Part shown: positions 8,563 through 18,994 of the stretch, piece after piece
How the letters are laid out: each line of letters begins with the position of its first letter
Numbering within the stretch: the first letter of the stretch is position 1
NCBI GenBank assembly: GCA_004211885.1
Contig: SHBV01000011.1
Coordinates: forward strand, 1-64,000
Direction of reading: 5' to 3'
DNA from: Verrucomicrobiaceae bacterium
Lineage (GTDB): Bacteria; Verrucomicrobiota; Verrucomicrobiia; Verrucomicrobiales; DEV007
Length of the DNA: 64,000 bases
Notes under the pieces: model-generated
The model's input: the letters and a program-made list of their open reading frames with translations, nothing else
The model's database searches: none
Told to the model about the DNA's origin: nothing
Made by a program: the position numbers and the translations under genes

Positions 8563-9135
8563 CTATCGAATTGTTTCTACAGGTAATATTTCAACAATGT
8601 CAGCAAGGGTGAACCCTTCTGAATTCGAAATCTCATTACATCTCCCGTAAAGATTCACCCCCTCGGGCACTTGAAGTAAAGATGAGATTAATTCATCGCA
8701 TATAATTTTGAAGAAGGCTCTGGGCCCACTCTTGTAGGGAACCGAGTACTGTTCAAGTAGTCCACCGAGGGGCTTTACGCCTTGTTCAATTTCGTTCCTA
8801 ATGTCAGAATCAAATAGGTTTAAGTCCATACCAATGGCGCCGAATTCTACTGGGGAATTTTTGATTTTGGATTTCAAAACAACCATCCTTAAGAGGTAGT
8901 TGTCATTAAAAACACGTTCCAGAACCTCTATATAAAGCTCACTGTTATGATGCTTCATTAGAGTCGAAGTCATGTCACGATCATGATCTAAAAGGGCCCT
9001 TTCACTTTGTGGTAAAGATTCTGCATCAATTGCCTCTATGCTAGGTTTTGGAATGTCTTTAGATTCGTAAAAAAAATCTAGTGGTAATAAGTAGGACTTT
9101 AGCTCAGGAGATAGAGAATCAAGCATAACGAGCAT
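8563..9135 (-). CDS. UbiC-like chorismate lyase family protein
   Basis: A 190-residue protein that aligns by eye with UbiC chorismate-pyruvate lyase. A shared LL..D..MT segment is at about 48-57. Arg83 in LLRMVVL matches UbiC Arg76. PLGGLL (122-127) matches the PLGRYL loop, LYGR (162-165) matches LWGR, and Glu182 in ADIVEILP matches catalytic Glu155. UbiC removes pyruvate from chorismate to give 4-hydroxybenzoate. Here that acid would feed the ligase, thioesterase and flavoenzyme of the same locus. No ubiquinone genes are nearby. The reading frame overlaps the end of the radical SAM gene by 17 bases (8 if the second ATG at 9126 is used), so the two are coupled. Similarity is low outside the motifs, so activity and regiochemistry need testing. 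Confidence 0.7.
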   Translation of the reverse strand: MLVMLDSLSPELKSYLLPLDFFYESKDIPKPSIEAIDAESLPQSERALLDHDRDMTSTLMKHHNSELYIEVLERVFNDNYLLRMVVLKSKIKNSPVEFGAIGMDLNLFDSDIRNEIEQGVKPLGGLLEQYSVPYKSGPRAFFKIICDELISSLLQVPEGVNLYGRCNEISNSEGFTLADIVEILPVETIR

Positions 9136-10438
9136 TTTGATGTTCCTTCAGGAAAAACTCATGAAGCAGACGGTCCACTTGAAGTAATCCATCGCGGGTC
9201 ATAGTGATGCTGTCATCATCTAATTTCAAATATCCTTCACTTTGTAATAATTCAATAGGTTCACGGAACCTGTCAGATATACTTTCGGAAAACTTTTCCT
9301 CAAAATGCTTAAGGTCAACTTTACCAAGCTTGAGTTGAAATATAAATTCTCTGATCAATGTCTCGTCTTCATTCGTTGGGTAAGCACGATAAATTGGAAA
9401 ATCATTTTCAGTGACACGTTCTAAGTATTTTCCAATATCATGTTCATTTTGCACATGGATTCCACCGATATGTCCGAAGGATGCGACTCCGGTGCCAAGC
9501 ATATCTGCACCGCCCCACAAAGCGTCACGATACACAAATTTAACAGTTTCAGGATTTTTTACTGCAGTGTATGCACTCGTTACAGTGTAACCGGCCTCGA
9601 CAAACGCATCGAAAGCTTCGCTTACCCATCTTCTCTTAGTGGGCCAATCAGCTACAGGTGCCGTTAACTTTCCAGACTCTTTCATTTCCTTATAAATTGT
9701 GGTATTATAAGGAATTTCCATTTGGTAAATGGTAACGCATTCGGGCTCCAATCTTATTGCTTGCTGAACACATTCTTTCCAGTTCTCTTCAGTTTCATCA
9801 ATCATTCCCGCAATCAAATCAATGTTAATTTGAGGGAAGCCTATTTCTTTAGCGTAGTTATACGAACGTATTATCTCTTTGCTCCGATGAGCACGACCGT
9901 TGATCTCTAAAATATGGTCGTCGAAATTTTCTACTCCTAAACTTAGCCGAGTAACACCTAGCTTGCGAATCACATCAAGCTTCTTCTCAGTTAGGGTTCC
10001 TGGCTCACATTCGAAGGCAACTTCCTCTGCCTCGTCCCAAGGAAAGACCGCCTTCATCCGATCGGTGAGATCCGTTAACTGAGAAACAGAGAGATATGAA
10101 GGGGTGCCTCCGCCGAAATATATGAACTTAGGTTTACGGTTCTGGAGGTATGGCATTTGTCCATATTTCTCAATCTCTTTTATTCCAGAATCAATGTAAG
10201 CTTTGATCTCAGAGGCTTTCTTGTCTGTGTAGACTCTAAAATAACAAAAATGACAACGTTTACGGCAAAATGGAATATGAAAATAAATCCCTAAAGGTAT
10301 TGGGTTCTCTTCTTGTGGTGAATTTAAGAGCGAGATTAATTCTGGTACGTGCTCTGGCTTCCAGAAAGAATACTGTGGATAATTTGAAATGAAGTAGTTC
10401 CCTACTCCGGTCTCTTCCTGAGGAGTCGTATCAATCAT
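9119..10438 (-). CDS. HemN-like radical SAM protein
   Basis: A 439-residue radical SAM enzyme of the coproporphyrinogen-oxidase-like (HemN/HemW) group. IYFHIPFCRKRCHFCYF at about 51-67 supplies the CxxxCxxC cysteines for the [4Fe-4S] cluster (58, 62 and 65). GGGTPS at 109-114 binds SAM. An EPGT motif and RLSLGVENF follow, then a HemN-type C-terminal winged region. The catalytic 4Fe-4S motif ends in F rather than the usual Y of CxYC in HemN. Members do heme oxidation, methylation, cyclopropanation or C-C chemistry on aromatics, so the exact reaction cannot be read. Its overlap with the UbiC-like gene and its position before the halogenase-like gene suggest that it belongs to the same pathway. 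A housekeeping heme role is a weaker alternative, as no other heme genes are near. Confidence 0.8.
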   Translation of the reverse strand: MIDTTPQEETGVGNYFISNYPQYSFWKPEHVPELISLLNSPQEENPIPLGIYFHIPFCRKRCHFCYFRVYTDKKASEIKAYIDSGIKEIEKYGQMPYLQNRKPKFIYFGGGTPSYLSVSQLTDLTDRMKAVFPWDEAEEVAFECEPGTLTEKKLDVIRKLGVTRLSLGVENFDDHILEINGRAHRSKEIIRSYNYAKEIGFPQINIDLIAGMIDETEENWKECVQQAIRLEPECVTIYQMEIPYNTTIYKEMKESGKLTAPVADWPTKRRWVSEAFDAFVEAGYTVTSAYTAVKNPETVKFVYRDALWGGADMLGTGVASFGHIGGIHVQNEHDIGKYLERVTENDFPIYRAYPTNEDETLIREFIFQLKLGKVDLKHFEEKFSESISDRFREPIELLQSEGYLKLDDDSITMTRDGLLQVDRLLHEFFLKEHQNARYA

Positions 10439-10447
10439 TAAGCTAGG

Positions 10448-11587
10448 TTATTTTTTAGAATCAGAAAAACAATAGATCTTACCATCATCACATCCAATGA
10501 CCAGTTTGCCAGGTGTTATAGCTGGTGAAGATCTAATATTGTCACCTAGCTCATAGCTCCATTTTTGTTTTCCTGTTTCCGCATCAACAGCATAAAGAGA
10601 TCCATCTCCCGAACCTATGAATACTGAGGATCCTGAAACTACAGGTGAGCTTTCTATGCCCTGCCCCGTTTTAAATTCCCATATTCCCTCACCAGTTTTT
10701 CGATTAATTCTATAAAGTCGTTTATCTTTTCCTGCAGCGTAAACCGAGTCCTTAGCGACTGCCGGTGAAGAGAAAAAAGGAAAGTCCCTCTCACCGAATT
10801 CCCAGAGTCTTGACTTTTTCTTTAAGTCAAACGCAGCCACCCGATTACCGTGATGTGCAACATAAGCGACTGAGTCTACAACTACTATGGAATTGGCTAT
10901 ATAGCTTTCAGCATCCATCGTAGTGTCAATTTTACCAGTTTCAGTTTTTATACCATAGATTTGAGCATCACATCCACCGAAATAAATTTTACCATCAGAG
11001 ATGCCTGGCGCCCCATTCACATAATCTCGTGTTTCGTATTTCCATTTTAATTTACCATCAGAAAGGGCCACGCAATGCATGTAATTATCATAGCTTCCAA
11101 CGAGAACATAAATTTTATTATCTACGGTACTTTTAAATAGATTGGCACCTCCAAGGATTTCGCCTTCTGTTTCATATTTCCATTTCAATTTCCCATCACT
11201 TGAATTTAACGAGTAGAGATGCCCATCACCAGAACCGAAAAGAACCGAGTCCTTTGCTACACAGGCAGTGCCTTCAATAATGTCGTCCGTATTAAATTCC
11301 CATAATAGCTTACCTGATGTTAGGCTCAAGCAAACGAAACGGCCCTCCTCGTTGCCAACGAAAACCTTACCATCTGAGATTACCGGCGTAGCAAATACGC
11401 TACGTCCAATTTTAATGCTCCATTCCAATTTAAGAGGTAAATTCAGTTCAGTATCGGCAACGCCCTTCATGTCGGGCGTTCCACGGAATAATTTCCAGTC
11501 AGCATCAGAGTGGGAAATGCCAATAAAAAGACAGAACAAATAATGCAAAAGATTAAATTTTAGAGCTTTTTTATTAACAATATTCAT
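10448..11587 (-). CDS. Secreted PQQ-type beta-propeller protein (BamB-like repeats)
   Basis: A protein of about 379 residues if started at the ATG at 11587. An upstream in-frame ATG at 11620 would add eleven residues but spoil the signal peptide shape, so 11587 is preferred. After a signal peptide (LLHYLFCLFIG core) there are seven or so repeats of the type GKVFVGNEEGRFVCLSLTSG / KLLWEF, each with the A-x-D/T-G-K-x-x-W signature of PQQ-like propellers. No PQQ-ligand or calcium-binding residues can be assigned, so it is probably a non-enzymatic scaffold of the BamB/YncE style. It stops ten bases before the radical SAM gene and may lead that operon. Its link with the biosynthetic genes may be only positional. 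Confidence 0.75.
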   Translation of the reverse strand: MNIVNKKALKFNLLHYLFCLFIGISHSDADWKLFRGTPDMKGVADTELNLPLKLEWSIKIGRSVFATPVISDGKVFVGNEEGRFVCLSLTSGKLLWEFNTDDIIEGTACVAKDSVLFGSGDGHLYSLNSSDGKLKWKYETEGEILGGANLFKSTVDNKIYVLVGSYDNYMHCVALSDGKLKWKYETRDYVNGAPGISDGKIYFGGCDAQIYGIKTETGKIDTTMDAESYIANSIVVVDSVAYVAHHGNRVAAFDLKKKSRLWEFGERDFPFFSSPAVAKDSVYAAGKDKRLYRINRKTGEGIWEFKTGQGIESSPVVSGSSVFIGSGDGSLYAVDAETGKQKWSYELGDNIRSSPAITPGKLVIGCDDGKIYCFSDSKK

Positions 11588-11687
11588 TGAAGGTATTAAT
11601 AACTGTAAAGAGCCACTCATTCAACTCATTGAATTGATAAAAGTTTTAAAGTTTGAGTTAACAAAATATTCTATATCTTATCTATAA

Positions 11688-12209
11688 ATGGAGGAATCCA
11701 GCGATCTATCACCTGAAATTATACCGAAAGAACTCCATTCAGAATATGAGGAGAGACCTTTCAGAAATTGTACTCGGTGCGGTGAAACACTTCTTGATTA
11801 CCCTGACGGCTATCATGTCGCAAAGATTTTTAAATTGAATGAAACAATTTTTGAATATGCGCTCTGCTTTTCCTGCCATTCCGGACTTATTAATGAATTT
11901 TCAGAAGATTCTAAAAGGGCATTAGAGGAATACTATTCCACAAATATGCAACCCGGAATGAGTTTGGCTGGGTGCGGTTTATGCGGTTTATCAAAGTGTG
12001 AATTCGTAAATTTAGAATATTCGGTCGGAGCATTATGCCATGGGAGCCATATGGTTGAAGGGTTTGTTATATGTGAACCATGCATGGACTCCACTAACTC
12101 ATTAATATCAGATAAAACTCAGGGCATTTGGGACGATTTTCTAAGCGAGAATTTTCCTGGTGTTCCAGCCAATGCGCTTCCTGCTCCTGGAAAACTCGGG
12201 GTCATATAA
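11688..12209 (+). CDS. Cysteine-rich zinc-ribbon-like protein, unknown function
   Basis: A 173-residue soluble protein I do not recognise. It contains four CxxC pairs (NCTRC, CFSC, CGLC and CEPC) plus extra cysteines and histidines (SKC, LCHGSH), spaced like two zinc ribbons or rubredoxin-like knuckles. There is no signal peptide and no membrane segment, so it is probably cytoplasmic and metal-binding. It is divergent from the propeller gene, with about 100 AT-rich bases between them, and is followed after 27 bases by a small membrane protein and then the uracil-DNA glycosylase, all on the plus strand. The three may be co-transcribed. A regulatory or chaperone role is possible, but nothing in the sequence selects one. 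Confidence 0.65.
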   Translation: MEESSDLSPEIIPKELHSEYEERPFRNCTRCGETLLDYPDGYHVAKIFKLNETIFEYALCFSCHSGLINEFSEDSKRALEEYYSTNMQPGMSLAGCGLCGLSKCEFVNLEYSVGALCHGSHMVEGFVICEPCMDSTNSLISDKTQGIWDDFLSENFPGVPANALPAPGKLGVI

Positions 12210-12236
12210 TAAAATGAATAATAAAAACTTATCGGA

Positions 12237-12539
12237 ATGAAAGAATCAGAGTTTAAATTAATCCGAAGAAGTTTTGCTTACAGGTTACTATTCACATTAG
12301 CTGGAACATTTTTGTTAATGTTAGCCTCTTATCACAATATTATATATTTTGGATTAATAATAACCGGCATAATTTCACTACCTTTCTTTTTTATTATTAG
12401 CTCTAAATTCTATCCAGATTCTAGCGACTTTTTCAGTTCCAAATACAAAAACTTTTTAAGAAAGAAAAAAGGTTTGGATTTAATTCCTGAGGATTCAAAT
12501 ATAAAGGGAGATCATTTCGATGATTATAAGAGGGGCTAA
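12237..12539 (+). CDS. Small membrane protein, unknown
   Basis: A 100-residue protein with a basic N terminus (KLIRRSFAYR) and two hydrophobic helices at about 14-32 and 36-55, followed by a charged, lysine-rich cytoplasmic tail with an FLRKKKG segment. No family is recognised. It lies between the zinc-ribbon-like gene and the DNA glycosylase gene with spacings of 27 and 16 bases, which supports a real gene in a short operon. Its start has no clear Shine-Dalgarno sequence, as is common in this window. No function can be inferred. Confidence 0.55.
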   Translation: MKESEFKLIRRSFAYRLLFTLAGTFLLMLASYHNIIYFGLIITGIISLPFFFIISSKFYPDSSDFFSSKYKNFLRKKKGLDLIPEDSNIKGDHFDDYKRG

Positions 12540-12555
12540 AATGTAAAATTAATCG

Positions 12556-13371
12556 ATGACAATTGATAATCAAAAGCGATCGAAAATAAGTGCAGGATTA
12601 AAGTCACTATCCTCACACTTACATGAGATGAATCGCTCTGGCATTAGCTCTGTTAAATTGACAGATGATGCCGCTGAAAAATTAAATAGCCTAAAAAAAT
12701 CAATAAATTCTCAATTCAATATTGAATGCCCCGATCCCTCCACAAAAGATAAGGCTGCATTAATTAAAAATATAAAGAGTAAAGTTTCCCGATCTAAGGA
12801 AATTAAAGAACTTGGAACTCTTCGTGAAAAACTGGTTTTCTCATCTGGAACTCCAGAAGCCAAAATTATTTTTATTGGAGAAGCTCCCGGCCGAGAAGAA
12901 GAGGAACAAGGAAAGCCCTTTGTAGGACCATCCGGTCAGCTCCTTACTAAGATAATTAATGCGATGGGACTTAACCGTGAGGACGTGTACATCTCTAATA
13001 TTGTAAAATATAGACCGAAGGTTGAAGGAGGCAATCAAGGGTCTTCCAATCGCAAACCAAGCAATATAGAGGTACAAAAGTCGCTCCCGTTTATACTTGA
13101 GGAAATCAATGTAATTAAACCCCTTTTAGTTGTCACGCTTGGAGGAACTGCAATGGAAGGTCTATTAAATATAAATGGCACCCTCTCTGCGTCACGGGGA
13201 AAACTATATGAAAAACTAGGAACAAAGGTCATCGTAACCTACCATCCTTCTTTTTTGCTTAGGAGCAAAAGCCCTAACAGAGACAAAAGAAGACTTTGGG
13301 AAGATATGATGTTAGCAATGAATGTTTTAGGGATGAAAATAACTGAAAAGCAAAAGAACTATTTCAAATAA
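12556..13371 (+). CDS. Family-4-like uracil-DNA glycosylase lacking Fe-S cysteines
   Basis: A 271-residue protein of the uracil-DNA glycosylase superfamily, closest to family 4. Motif 1 GEAPGREEEEQGKPFVG (108-124), the NIVKYRP strand (148-154) and motif 2 HPSFLLR (230-236) are clear, so uracil excision from DNA is the expected role. Family 4 enzymes normally hold a [4Fe-4S] cluster with four cysteines: two just before the first strand, one in the K-C-RP strand and one in the following helix. Here these positions are non-cysteine (for example KYRP and VQKSLPF), and the only cysteine is Cys58 in an N-terminal extension of about 85 residues that the classical enzyme lacks. A short insertion (VEGGNQGSS) follows KYRP. 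The gene converges with gyrA five bases away. Confidence 0.85.
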   Translation: MTIDNQKRSKISAGLKSLSSHLHEMNRSGISSVKLTDDAAEKLNSLKKSINSQFNIECPDPSTKDKAALIKNIKSKVSRSKEIKELGTLREKLVFSSGTPEAKIIFIGEAPGREEEEQGKPFVGPSGQLLTKIINAMGLNREDVYISNIVKYRPKVEGGNQGSSNRKPSNIEVQKSLPFILEEINVIKPLLVVTLGGTAMEGLLNINGTLSASRGKLYEKLGTKVIVTYHPSFLLRSKSPNRDKRRLWEDMMLAMNVLGMKITEKQKNYFK

Positions 13372-13376
13372 TCACA

Positions 13377-16019
13377 TTAAGATTCATCTTTTTCCGCAGC
13401 CTCATCAGCCTCATCAGCCTCATCAGCCTCATCAGCCTCATCAGCCTCATCAGCCTCATCAGCCTCATCAGCCTCATCTTCAGTGTCGTCTCTCACTGCA
13501 GCTATGTCCTGAAGGCTTTCCTTATCATTTAGTGTAACTAACTTAACGCCTTGTGCATTCCTTCCCGTTTCTCTGACATCACTGACGCGAATTCTTATGC
13601 TTTGGCCTCCGCTTGTCATTAACATGAGTTGATCTTCATCGGCCACTGCCGCTGCGCCAACAACCTTGCCCGTCTTGTCTGTGCATTTCATTGTTATGAC
13701 GCCTTTTCCTCCCCTTGACTGTAGTCGATATTCATCAAATGAAGTTCTCTTTCCTATGCCGTTTTCTGAGGCTACTAAAAGTTTTTTATCCTCTGAAACT
13801 AATGCTAGACCAATGAGATAGTCCTTGTCGGCTGGTCTAATTCCATAGACACCTGATGTGTTTCTACCCTGACTCCTTGCTTTTTCTTCGTGAAATCTAA
13901 GGCTCAATCCATTTCTTGTTACAAGAATAACTTCGTTGCCGCCTGTAGTTAATCTTACATCGATAAGCTCATTGTCTTCTCCGAGCTTGATTGCTATGAT
14001 GCCATCCTTCCTGTAATTGCGGAAGTCGTTAACTGCAGTCTTTTTAACTTTGCCGCTCCTAGTAGCAAAAAGTACAAATCCAGCTTCATTTGAAAATGTA
14101 TTGTCATTACCTTCATCATCCGTGGCATATGCAAGACGCAGAACGGCAGCGATGCTTTCATCAGGTTGAAGGTTTAAAACATTTTTAATGCTTCTTCCCC
14201 TAGATGATCTCGCAGCTTCGGGCAGCTCATAAACTCTCTCCACATAGACTCGGCCAGTATTAGTAAAGAACATTAAATAATCATGCGCTTGTGCAGTGAA
14301 TAGATGCTCTACGAAATCCTGTTCATCTTCATCCTTTGTCCTTGTTTCCATGCCTCTGACACCTTTGCCGCCTCGTGCCTGGACCCTATATTCGCTGGAG
14401 GCTGTTCTTTTCACGTAACCTCTATGGCTAAGTGTTACGATCATTCCTTCATTCGCAATGAGGTCTTCAATCCCTATTTCTCCTTCATCCGGAAGGATTG
14501 GGCAGCGGCGTGGAGTGGCATGCTTATCCTTAATCTCAATGAGTTCCTCTTTGATTATAGCAAGGACCCTCGATTCCTTATCGAGTATATCCATAAAATC
14601 TTTGATCTCTTCAATTACTTTATCGTATTCGCCCTTAACTTTCTCCCGTTCCATTGCCGTGAGTTGATAAAGTCGTAATTCAAGAATAGAATTTACTTGC
14701 CGGTCGGTGAAGATGTACTCATCCCCTTCGATACTGGGTTGGTCCCTTATAAGAACTCCAAGGGATTGGGCTGTTTCACAAGAGAATTTATAAGCCTTTA
14801 AACGTTCTCTTGCCTCGTCCCTATTCTTTGAATCACGTATGATTTTTATAAAGTCATCCAAGTGAGCAATTGCTAATAGAAAAGCTTCCAAGTTCTCTGC
14901 GCGATCCTCAGCCTTTTGAAGTAAGTAACGTACTCTTCTTATGATGACCTCTCTTCGGTGTTCAATGAATGCGTCCAGTGCATCTATAATAGAAAGTTGT
15001 TTTGGTCTTCTTTCATGGATTGCTAACATGTTAACTCCAAATGAAGTTTCCATCGCTGTGAGCTTGAATAACTGATTAACAACCACCTGGGGTCTAGCGT
15101 CACGTTTCAAGGTAATTTCAATGCATGTATTTTCATCAGATAGATCACGCATCCCTGAAATGTCTGTCAGGATCTTTTCTCTTACGAGTTCAGCAATTCG
15201 TTGCTGTAATGTTGCTCTATTTACACCATGAGGGACCTGTCGAATAAAAATTTGAGACGTTCCAGTTGATGTTTCTTGAACATCCATCACTCCACGTATT
15301 TTGACGCTTCCTCGTCCTGTCCGGAAGTAATTATCAATTCCTTTGAAGCCTCTAATTTCGCAAGCCCCAGCGAAATCCGGACCCTTAATGTGCTCCTTAA
15401 TGCCTTCGATTGATATTTCTGGATCGTCTATCCTTGCGCATATTCCGTCGATGACCTCACCCAAATTGTGTGCGGGAATATTGGTGGCCATTCCTACCGC
15501 AATGCCTGTGCCGCCATTTACCAGAAGATTCGGTATTGAAGCTGGAAGGACTTCAGGCTCTTGAGCGTTACCGTCATAGGTTTCATGAGTGTCGACTGTG
15601 CTTTTTTCTAGATCAGCCAACATTGATGATCCTAGTTCAGTAAGTCTAGCCTCGGTATATCGCATTGCGGCTGGAGCATCACCTTCGACGGAACCAAAGT
15701 TGCCCTGACCGTCAATTAGAGTCTCACGCATGGTCCATGGTTGAGCCATATTTACCATTGTTTGGTATATCGCCCCGTCACCATGAGGATGGTATTTACC
15801 CATTGTCTCACCAACGATTCTTGCACACTTCAAGTGAGGTTTGCTTTTCGAAAGGGAGAGATCATGGTGCATTGCATAAAGCAATCTTCTTTGAGAGGGT
15901 TTTAGCCCGTCACGTGCATCTGGAAGGGCTCGTGAAACGATCACTGACATCGAATAATCCAGAAAGGATTTCGACATTTCAGCCTCTACTTTGATAGGTT
16001 TTATTGTGTCCTCAGACAT
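13377..16019 (-). CDS. gyrA: DNA gyrase subunit A
   Basis: An 880-residue GyrA. The breakage-reunion domain has SRALPDARDGLKPSQRR near 29-44, the KYHPHGDGAIY segment (75-85) and catalytic Tyr121 in AAMRYTEARL. The C-terminal beta-pinwheel shows six blade-like repeats and the GyrA-box variant QARGGKG, with a related QSRGGKG later. With GyrB it introduces negative supercoils in the cytoplasm. The residues matching E. coli Ser83 and Asp87, the main quinolone-contact positions, are Gly82 and Gln86. The chain ends in an acidic tail of nine DEA triplets. gyrB lies 31 bases upstream on the same strand, so gyrBA is probably an operon. GyrA rather than ParC is supported by the gyrB linkage and the near-canonical box. 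Confidence 0.97.
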   Translation of the reverse strand: MSEDTIKPIKVEAEMSKSFLDYSMSVIVSRALPDARDGLKPSQRRLLYAMHHDLSLSKSKPHLKCARIVGETMGKYHPHGDGAIYQTMVNMAQPWTMRETLIDGQGNFGSVEGDAPAAMRYTEARLTELGSSMLADLEKSTVDTHETYDGNAQEPEVLPASIPNLLVNGGTGIAVGMATNIPAHNLGEVIDGICARIDDPEISIEGIKEHIKGPDFAGACEIRGFKGIDNYFRTGRGSVKIRGVMDVQETSTGTSQIFIRQVPHGVNRATLQQRIAELVREKILTDISGMRDLSDENTCIEITLKRDARPQVVVNQLFKLTAMETSFGVNMLAIHERRPKQLSIIDALDAFIEHRREVIIRRVRYLLQKAEDRAENLEAFLLAIAHLDDFIKIIRDSKNRDEARERLKAYKFSCETAQSLGVLIRDQPSIEGDEYIFTDRQVNSILELRLYQLTAMEREKVKGEYDKVIEEIKDFMDILDKESRVLAIIKEELIEIKDKHATPRRCPILPDEGEIGIEDLIANEGMIVTLSHRGYVKRTASSEYRVQARGGKGVRGMETRTKDEDEQDFVEHLFTAQAHDYLMFFTNTGRVYVERVYELPEAARSSRGRSIKNVLNLQPDESIAAVLRLAYATDDEGNDNTFSNEAGFVLFATRSGKVKKTAVNDFRNYRKDGIIAIKLGEDNELIDVRLTTGGNEVILVTRNGLSLRFHEEKARSQGRNTSGVYGIRPADKDYLIGLALVSEDKKLLVASENGIGKRTSFDEYRLQSRGGKGVITMKCTDKTGKVVGAAAVADEDQLMLMTSGGQSIRIRVSDVRETGRNAQGVKLVTLNDKESLQDIAAVRDDTEDEADEADEADEADEADEADEADEADEAAEKDES
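13399..13479 (-). repeat. 9-bp in-frame tandem repeat (DEA codons) in gyrA
   Basis: Nine consecutive copies of a 9-base unit, read on the plus strand as GCCTCATCA with the last copy ending in TCT, encode nine Asp-Glu-Ala triplets at the GyrA C terminus. Because the unit is a multiple of three, copy-number change by slippage would lengthen or shorten the tail without breaking the frame. The copies are nearly identical at DNA level, which suggests recent expansion or active homogenisation. Confidence 0.95.
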
Positions 16020-16050
16020 TATATTTTCTTAAATTGGTTTGGTGTGTTAA

Positions 16051-18621
<2,571 letters not shown>

Positions 18622-18994
18622 TTAAAAATTCTTAATTTTTGGAAATTTGTGGAGCTTTAAAAACGATTATTTCGTATTTTAATAATAACTCTAAATGCAT
18701 GTAATTATCAATAAATTCAGTGCCAAATTTAGTGTTTTATTTTACTTTATAAAGATTTATAAGTTGCTTATATCCAGTGCCGTACAGACTCAGAGGCGAA
18801 TGAGAGTTTAGGACTATCATAAATACGATCCAATATTCTCGAATTAAGAAACAATGAGTTAATGATTTAAGGACATTAAATATTTAATTTTTTCGTAATA
18901 AATAACAATGAGGGCTAATTTTTCATTTACTCCTCAATGTTGCATCAACACATAATAATGAGTAGCTTCTGTATAAGTTAGAGCAAATAAACAC
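18622..18994. other. gyrB-nadA divergent intergenic region
   Basis: This 373-base AT-rich stretch separates two divergently transcribed genes and must contain both promoters. An imperfect AT palindrome, TTATAAA-GA-TTTATAA (18747-18762), lies near the middle. Nothing resembling a tRNA, a riboswitch with clear helices, a DnaA-box cluster or a protein-coding frame was found. The nadA start has no evident Shine-Dalgarno sequence. Confidence 0.5.

Noticed and set aside
9119..10438. Housekeeping coproporphyrinogen oxidase hemN
   Set aside because: The motif fits the wider HemN-like group, but the gene overlaps a UbiC-like gene and has no heme-pathway neighbours, so no symbol was assigned.
13399..13479. 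Short tandem repeat as a CRISPR array
   Set aside because: The units are 9 bases, contiguous with no spacers, and in frame with GyrA.
18622..18994. Replication origin next to gyrB
   Set aside because: No dnaA or dnaN gene and no cluster of DnaA-box-like sequences is visible.
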